A stretch of DNA of 64,000 nt from Acinetobacter sp. XS-4 (lineage in GTDB: Bacteria > Pseudomonadota > Gammaproteobacteria > Pseudomonadales > Moraxellaceae). The stretch lies in NCBI RefSeq assembly GCF_023920705.1, contig NZ_CP094657.1:3472001-3536000 (forward strand), in the 5' to 3' direction. A program made the translations under genes and the position numbers. Shown one piece after another: positions 60,097 to 64,000 of the stretch; within the stretch, counting starts at the first letter, position 1, and each line of letters begins with the position of its first letter. The notes under the pieces were generated by a model. It was given only the letters and a program-made list of their open reading frames with translations. It searched no databases and had not been told where the DNA came from.

Positions 60097-61350
60097 ATGA
60101 ATACACAAAATGATGCTTTCGCTGCATTGCGGTATCGAGATTTCTCTATCGTTACGATCAATCAATTTTGCTTAACGCTTGCAATTTTGATTCAAGAAAT
60201 TATTGTTGCCTACTCATTATATCAAATCACCAAAGACCCACTGACTTTAGGTTTAATCGGACTTGCAGAAGCAATTCCTTTTATTGCCCTTTCTCTTTGG
60301 GGAGGCTATTTCGCAGATAGGTTTAATAAACAGATTATTATGAAAATCTGTTTATTTTTCTCAGTTCCCCTTCCCTTGGTTTTATGGTTGCTTTTCCACT
60401 TACATGGTTTAGGGCATATCAGTGTTAGCTTCCTTTCATGGGGCATTTATGCTGTTATTTTTGGTTTAGGAACCATCCGCGGTTTCTACAATCCTTCTGC
60501 AACATCTTTAAAACCATTTTTAATTCCACGCGAGCTTTATGCAAATGGTGCGACATGGACAACCATTGGCTGGCAAAGTGGTGTAATTATTGGACCAATG
60601 CTGGGTGGTTTTATGCTTGCTTATTTAGGCCGAGAAACCAGCCTATTTAGTGTTGCAGTTTTACTTGGTATTTGCTTTATTTTAATTAACTTATTACATA
60701 AACGTAATTTCCCTAAAATTGAAACTGACAATATTTTAGAAAGCTTAGGAGAAGGTTTCCGCTTTATTTGGAAAACCAAAATTGTTCTTTGGGCGATTTC
60801 TCTTGATTTAGCTTCTGTTTTATTTGGCGGTGTTATCGCGTTATTACCAATTTTCGCAGAAGATATATTAAAAGTCGGTCCGGAAGGGCTTGGATATTTA
60901 CGAGCAGCTCCATCTATTGGCGCACTTATCACCATGATTGCTTTGACTCGCTTTCCGCCAACTCAGCACGCATGGCGTAACATGTTACTTGCTGTAGCAG
61001 GTTTTGGAATATTTACTATTCTATTCGCCTTCTCAAACAATATGTGGTTATCGCTTTTTACTCTTGCTATGACAGGCGCATGTGACAGTATTTCTGTTGT
61101 TGTAAGACAAACCATTTTGCAAATTTTCCCACCAGAAAATATGCGAGGCCGTGTTGCTGCGGTAAATGGTATGTTTGTATCTTCGAGTAATGAATTAGGA
61201 GCCTTTGAATCTGGTTTAGCGGCTAAATATTTAGGCACAATTACCGCTACAATTTTTGGAGGCTGTATGACTTTGGTTGTTGTGACTTTCTGTTGGATCA
61301 AAACGAACGATCTATTTAAAGTAGACATTACCAAAAGCTCAGAAGATTAA
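60097..61350 (+). CDS. MFS transporter (EntS-like, MFS_3)
   Basis: 417 residues with about 11-12 membrane segments. N-terminal FAALRYRDFSIVTINQFCLTLAILIQEIIVAYSLYQITKDPLTLGLIGLAEAIP, then the MFS motif GGYFADRFNKQ between TM2 and TM3, and a second half with PENMRGRVAAVNGMFVSSSNELGAFESGLAAKYLG. These match the EntS/DUF894 exporter group, drug- or siderophore-export type. Substrate unknown. A single gene with a UUCG-loop terminator after it. Confidence 0.87.
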   Translation: MNTQNDAFAALRYRDFSIVTINQFCLTLAILIQEIIVAYSLYQITKDPLTLGLIGLAEAIPFIALSLWGGYFADRFNKQIIMKICLFFSVPLPLVLWLLFHLHGLGHISVSFLSWGIYAVIFGLGTIRGFYNPSATSLKPFLIPRELYANGATWTTIGWQSGVIIGPMLGGFMLAYLGRETSLFSVAVLLGICFILINLLHKRNFPKIETDNILESLGEGFRFIWKTKIVLWAISLDLASVLFGGVIALLPIFAEDILKVGPEGLGYLRAAPSIGALITMIALTRFPPTQHAWRNMLLAVAGFGIFTILFAFSNNMWLSLFTLAMTGACDSISVVVRQTILQIFPPENMRGRVAAVNGMFVSSSNELGAFESGLAAKYLGTITATIFGGCMTLVVVTFCWIKTNDLFKVDITKSSED

Positions 61351-61368
61351 TTTAAATAGTTATAAATC

Positions 61369-61388
61369 AAAGCATCTTCGGATGCTTT
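61369..61388 (+). terminator. Terminator after the MFS gene
   Basis: AAAGCATC-TTCG-GATGCTTT followed by TTTATTTT: an 8-bp stem closed by a stable UUCG tetraloop, 18 nt after the stop. Confidence 0.88.
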
Positions 61389-61394
61389 TTTATT

Positions 61395-61823
61395 TTAAAT
61401 AAAACCAATCACCACCCAGTAAATAAACAAATAGCGCCCTGCTTTGGCAATAATGACTATGCTAAGAAAACGCCAAAAATTTTCTTTGAAGAGTCCAGCA
61501 ACCAAAGTAATTGGATCGCCAACGATAGGTGCCCAGCTCAAAAGTAAGGAGTAAAAGCCATACTTATGATAAAAGTGTTGGGCTTGTTCTAAACGCTTTT
61601 CAGAAACAGGAAACCACTTTCGATGTTTAAATTGCTCTATCTTTAAACCTAACCACCAATTGACACAAGAACCTAAGACATTACCCAAAGTAGCTATACT
61701 AATTAAAAGCAAAGCTGAATATTGTCCTTTTAATAATAAGGTTACCAATACCGCTTCAGATTGTAGAGGCAATAAGGTCGCAGCGCCAAAAGCACTGATA
61801 AAAAGCAAAAAGTAACTCAGCAT
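61395..61823 (-). CDS. yqaA: YqaA-type membrane protein (SNARE-associated/DedA-related)
   Basis: 142 residues from the ATG at 61823 (an in-frame TTG two codons earlier is unlikely). Four hydrophobic segments, with the family pattern FGAATLLPLQSEAVLVTLLLKG, NVLGSCVNWWLGLKIE, WAPIVGDPITLVAGLF and a membrane-re-entrant loop. YqaA is a short DedA-like protein; DedA proteins move lipid carriers such as undecaprenyl phosphate, but this is not shown for YqaA. Minus strand, downstream of the GST gene by about 57 nt, convergent with the MFS gene. Confidence 0.85.
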   Translation of the reverse strand: MLSYFLLFISAFGAATLLPLQSEAVLVTLLLKGQYSALLLISIATLGNVLGSCVNWWLGLKIEQFKHRKWFPVSEKRLEQAQHFYHKYGFYSLLLSWAPIVGDPITLVAGLFKENFWRFLSIVIIAKAGRYLFIYWVVIGFI

Positions 61824-61880
61824 AATCAATTACACCAAACTACTTTTTGCTTTAAGCATTTACTAAATCTAGGCAAGAAA

Positions 61881-62501
61881 TTAAGCCACTTTAATTGATA
61901 GGGCTTTTTGAACTGCTGGACGTGCTGTTAAGCGAACAATATATTCTTGTACATATGGATAATCTTCAAGCTGAATACCTTGCCATTCATAGCGTAAAAT
62001 CCACGGTAAAATTGCCATATCAGCAATCGAGTATTCCCCAGCAACAAACTTCTGACCAATCAGTTGTTTATTGAGCACACCATATAAACGTTTAGTTTCA
62101 TTTAAATAGCGCTCTATGGCATAAGGAATTTTTTCAGGAGCAAATTTATTAAAATGATGATTTTGTCCAAGCATCGGCCCTAAACCACCCATTTGCCACA
62201 TAAGCCACTGCTCAACCTCAACTCGCTCTTGTTCATCATTTGGGTAAAATAATCCAGTTTTTCGACCTAAATATTGCAAGATAGCACCCGATTCAAATAT
62301 AGAAATCGGCTCACCACGAGGTCCATTTTGATCAACAATCGCAGGAATTTTATTATTGGGGGAAATTCTCAGGAAATCTGGTTGAAATTGATCATTTTCT
62401 AAAATATTAATTGGGTAAAGGGTGTAATCCAATCCCATTTCTTCTAAGGCAATTGTGATTTTATGTCCATTGGGAGTTCCCCAATAATATAGATCAATCA
62501 T
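61881..62501 (-). CDS. Glutathione S-transferase, nu-like (YfcG type)
   Basis: 206 residues. An N-terminal thioredoxin fold (1-80) has Thr9 and Asn11 in WGTPNGHK, the residues that contact glutathione in E. coli YfcG, and NNKIPAIVD (cis-Pro) and FESGAILQYLG. An all-helical C-terminal domain follows (SIADMAILPWILRY). Nu-class members act as disulfide-bond reductases with bound GSSG more than as conjugating enzymes. AGGA precedes the ATG. Cotranscription with yqaA is possible. Confidence 0.9.
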   Translation of the reverse strand: MIDLYYWGTPNGHKITIALEEMGLDYTLYPINILENDQFQPDFLRISPNNKIPAIVDQNGPRGEPISIFESGAILQYLGRKTGLFYPNDEQERVEVEQWLMWQMGGLGPMLGQNHHFNKFAPEKIPYAIERYLNETKRLYGVLNKQLIGQKFVAGEYSIADMAILPWILRYEWQGIQLEDYPYVQEYIVRLTARPAVQKALSIKVA

Positions 62502-62691
62502 TCTATTTTCCTATTCATCGTTATCATGACTGCGTCTTGCGTTATATCATGTTTTAAGAGGGGCGATGAGATTTCCAACACTAAAAAACACATAAAATTC
62601 GTGAATTGAATTTCTTAAAAAATATAGCAATTGTCTTAAATAAAACTGAACAAAGAAAAGTTAAGTGATTTTTTTTATTAATATGAGGGTA

Positions 62692-62723
62692 AAAAAAAGC
62701 ACTGCTTTTGCAGTGCTTTTTTT
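62692..62723. terminator. Terminator after infC
   Basis: AAAAAAAGCACTGC (62692-62705), TTTT, GCAGTGCTTTTTTT (62710-62723), immediately after the infC stop codon. It closes the thrS-infC transcript and so isolates it from rpmI-rplT. Confidence 0.92.
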
Positions 62724-62728
62724 GAGTA

Positions 62729-63280
62729 TTACTTTTTCTTTTTCGGTCCAAGTAACATACCCATTTGACGGCCTTCCATTTTTGGTGCTTGTTCCACAAC
62801 CCCATACTCAGCCACGTCTGCTTCAATTTTTTGCAATTGAGCTAAGCCAAGTTGTTGATGAGCCATTTCACGACCACGGAAACGTAAAGTGATCTTCACT
62901 TTGTTTCCTTCTTCAAGGAATTTCAAAATAGCACGAAGCTTAACTTGATAATCACCAACATCAGTTGCAGGGCGCAGTTTGATTTCCTTCACTTGCACTT
63001 GATGCTGTTTTTTCTTCGCATCTTTTTGCTTCTGCTTAAGGTCAAACAAGTGCTTGTTGTAATCCATAATTTTACAAACAGGCGGCTCGGCGTTTGCGAC
63101 GATCTCAACAAGGTCAAGCTCTACCTCTTCAGCAGCACGCAGTGCTTCACTTAATGAAACAATTCCTTTTTGCTCCCCTTCAGCACCGACAAGGCGTACT
63201 TCTTTTGCACGGATCTCATCGTTAATTGCTGGACGGTTGCTTTTTGCACCTTGTTGTTGGTTACGGTCAGGCTGTTTAAT
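62729..63280 (-). CDS. infC: Translation initiation factor IF-3 (AUU start)
   Basis: 183 residues starting with ATT at 63280, 8 nt after GGAG; the first Met codon (63067) would remove the N-terminal domain. Reading from ATT gives [36 protein letters not shown] in short order, the family N-domain, then [25 protein letters not shown] and the C-domain ([19 protein letters not shown]). IF-3 rejects non-standard start codons, so an AUU start gives autorepression, as in E. coli. It starts 5 nt after the thrS stop. Confidence 0.96.
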   Translation of the reverse strand: MKQPDRNQQQGAKSNRPAINDEIRAKEVRLVGAEGEQKGIVSLSEALRAAEEVELDLVEIVANAEPPVCKIMDYNKHLFDLKQKQKDAKKKQHQVQVKEIKLRPATDVGDYQVKLRAILKFLEEGNKVKITLRFRGREMAHQQLGLAQLQKIEADVAEYGVVEQAPKMEGRQMGMLLGPKKKK

Positions 63281-63285
63281 CTTTC

Positions 63286-64000
63286 TTACTCCACAATGTA
63301 CCGGCCACGTTCGGCGACGGCAGACTTCACTAAGTCAATGAATGCATCTACTGACATAGTACCTAAATTTTTTCCTGAGCGGGTACGTACATTCACTGTA
63401 CCTTCTTCAACTTCTCGATCACCAAGAACTAACAAGTAAGGAATACGCTCTAGAGTACGCTCACGAATCTTAAATCCGATTTTTTCATTTCTCAAGTCAG
63501 AAATAGCACGAAGACCATTTTCTTTGAGTTTCGCTACGACTTTCTCACAAGCTTCAGCTTGAGAGTCCGTAATATTCATGACACATGCTTGTAACGGCGA
63601 CAACCAAGGTGGCATGAAACCAGCGTAGTGTTCAATTAGTATACCAATAAAACGCTCAAAACTGCCAAGAATTGCACGATGCAACATAACAGGCTGATCA
63701 CGATCATTGTCTTCAGTTACGTAAGACGCATCTAAACGCTCTGGTAAGTTGAAGTCACACTGAATAGTACCACATTGCCATACACGTCCGAGACAGTCTT
63801 TCAATGAGAATTCAATTTTCGGACCGTAGAACGCGCCTTCACCTGGCTGTAGTTCCCACTCAAGGCCCGCTGCATCTAAAGCATCTGCTAAAGATTTCTC
63901 AGCCATATCCCAAAGTGCGTCATCACCCACACGTTTTTCTGGACGTGTAGAAAGTTTCATTTGCACTTCTTCAAAGCCAAAATCTTTATAAACATCTAAA
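63286..64000 (-). CDS. thrS: Threonyl-tRNA synthetase, C-terminal part (runs off the window)
   Basis: The last 238 codons are visible; the gene continues past the right edge. The class II core part includes [62 protein letters not shown] and motif 3 [21 protein letters not shown]. The anticodon-binding domain follows ([41 protein letters not shown]). It charges tRNA-Thr. The stop TAA lies inside the Shine-Dalgarno spacing of infC, so infC translation is coupled to thrS. Confidence 0.96.
   Translation of the reverse strand, partial: LDVYKDFGFEEVQMKLSTRPEKRVGDDALWDMAEKSLADALDAAGLEWELQPGEGAFYGPKIEFSLKDCLGRVWQCGTIQCDFNLPERLDASYVTEDNDRDQPVMLHRAILGSFERFIGILIEHYAGFMPPWLSPLQACVMNITDSQAEACEKVVAKLKENGLRAISDLRNEKIGFKIRERTLERIPYLLVLGDREVEEGTVNVRTRSGKNLGTMSVDAFIDLVKSAVAERGRYIVE

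Overview
The window is chromosomal DNA of a gamma-proteobacterium of the genus Acinetobacter, most likely the A. baumannii / A. calcoaceticus complex. The evidence is the AT-rich composition, a filABCDEF-type envelope operon, a GigA/GigB phosphatase/STAS pair, a gspE gene away from the rest of a type II secretion cluster, an OhrR-Ohr pair and a complete 16S-Ile-Ala-23S-5S operon. I see no prophage, insertion sequence or CRISPR array; most of the window is core genome.

Layout. 1-793: edge of a copper-resistance locus (start of copA plus a His/Cys-rich CopL-like gene). 897-9059: housekeeping and stress genes (HAD phosphatase, rpe, DUF2218, fghA, a membrane-anchored C13 peptidase, rsmJ, tsaB, gamma-carbonic anhydrase, two Nudix hydrolases). 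A six-copy, strictly 12-bp-periodic array of DnaA-box-like 9-mers lies just downstream of rpe. 9114-17411: the fil operon, read leftward: secreted FilA, C39-peptidase-like FilB, barrels FilC and FilD, the Pro-Thr-Ala repeat protein FilE and lipoprotein FilF. 17768-25971: pabB, then a leftward block rpoN-hpf-ibaG-murA-hisG-hisD-hisC, cut by terminators after hpf and between hisD and hisC. 26270-32016: one rRNA operon on the minus strand with two promoters and both rRNA processing stems. 32187-37130: mlaA, gigA-gigB, a nitrilase-family amidase, a small secreted protein, ohrR and ohr. 37188-46243: gspE, a DUF432-MscS pair, a very large DUF2339 membrane protein, polA. 46297-51396: a leftward chain ppx, accA, tilS, proC, yggT with overlaps between accA, tilS and proC. 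51674-54248: trxA, rho and a heptad-repeat Ala/Ser lipoprotein. 54405-58092: pheS-pheT-ihfA. 58251-64000: an unknown tail-anchored protein, rpmI-rplT, an MFS transporter, a YqaA-type membrane protein, a GST, infC (AUU start) and the 3' part of thrS.

How genes work together. Several blocks are textbook modules: pheST-ihfA, thrS-infC, ibaG-murA with his genes, ohrR/ohr. The most interesting module is fil: a C39-peptidase-like protein, a FapF-like barrel, a FadL-type barrel, a repeat-linker protein and a lipoprotein, with a Sec-exported candidate substrate first. This parts list resembles the Fap functional-amyloid exporter of Pseudomonas, but the substrate differs. I rate it the best candidate for an under-described system. 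Function is inferred from sequence features only.
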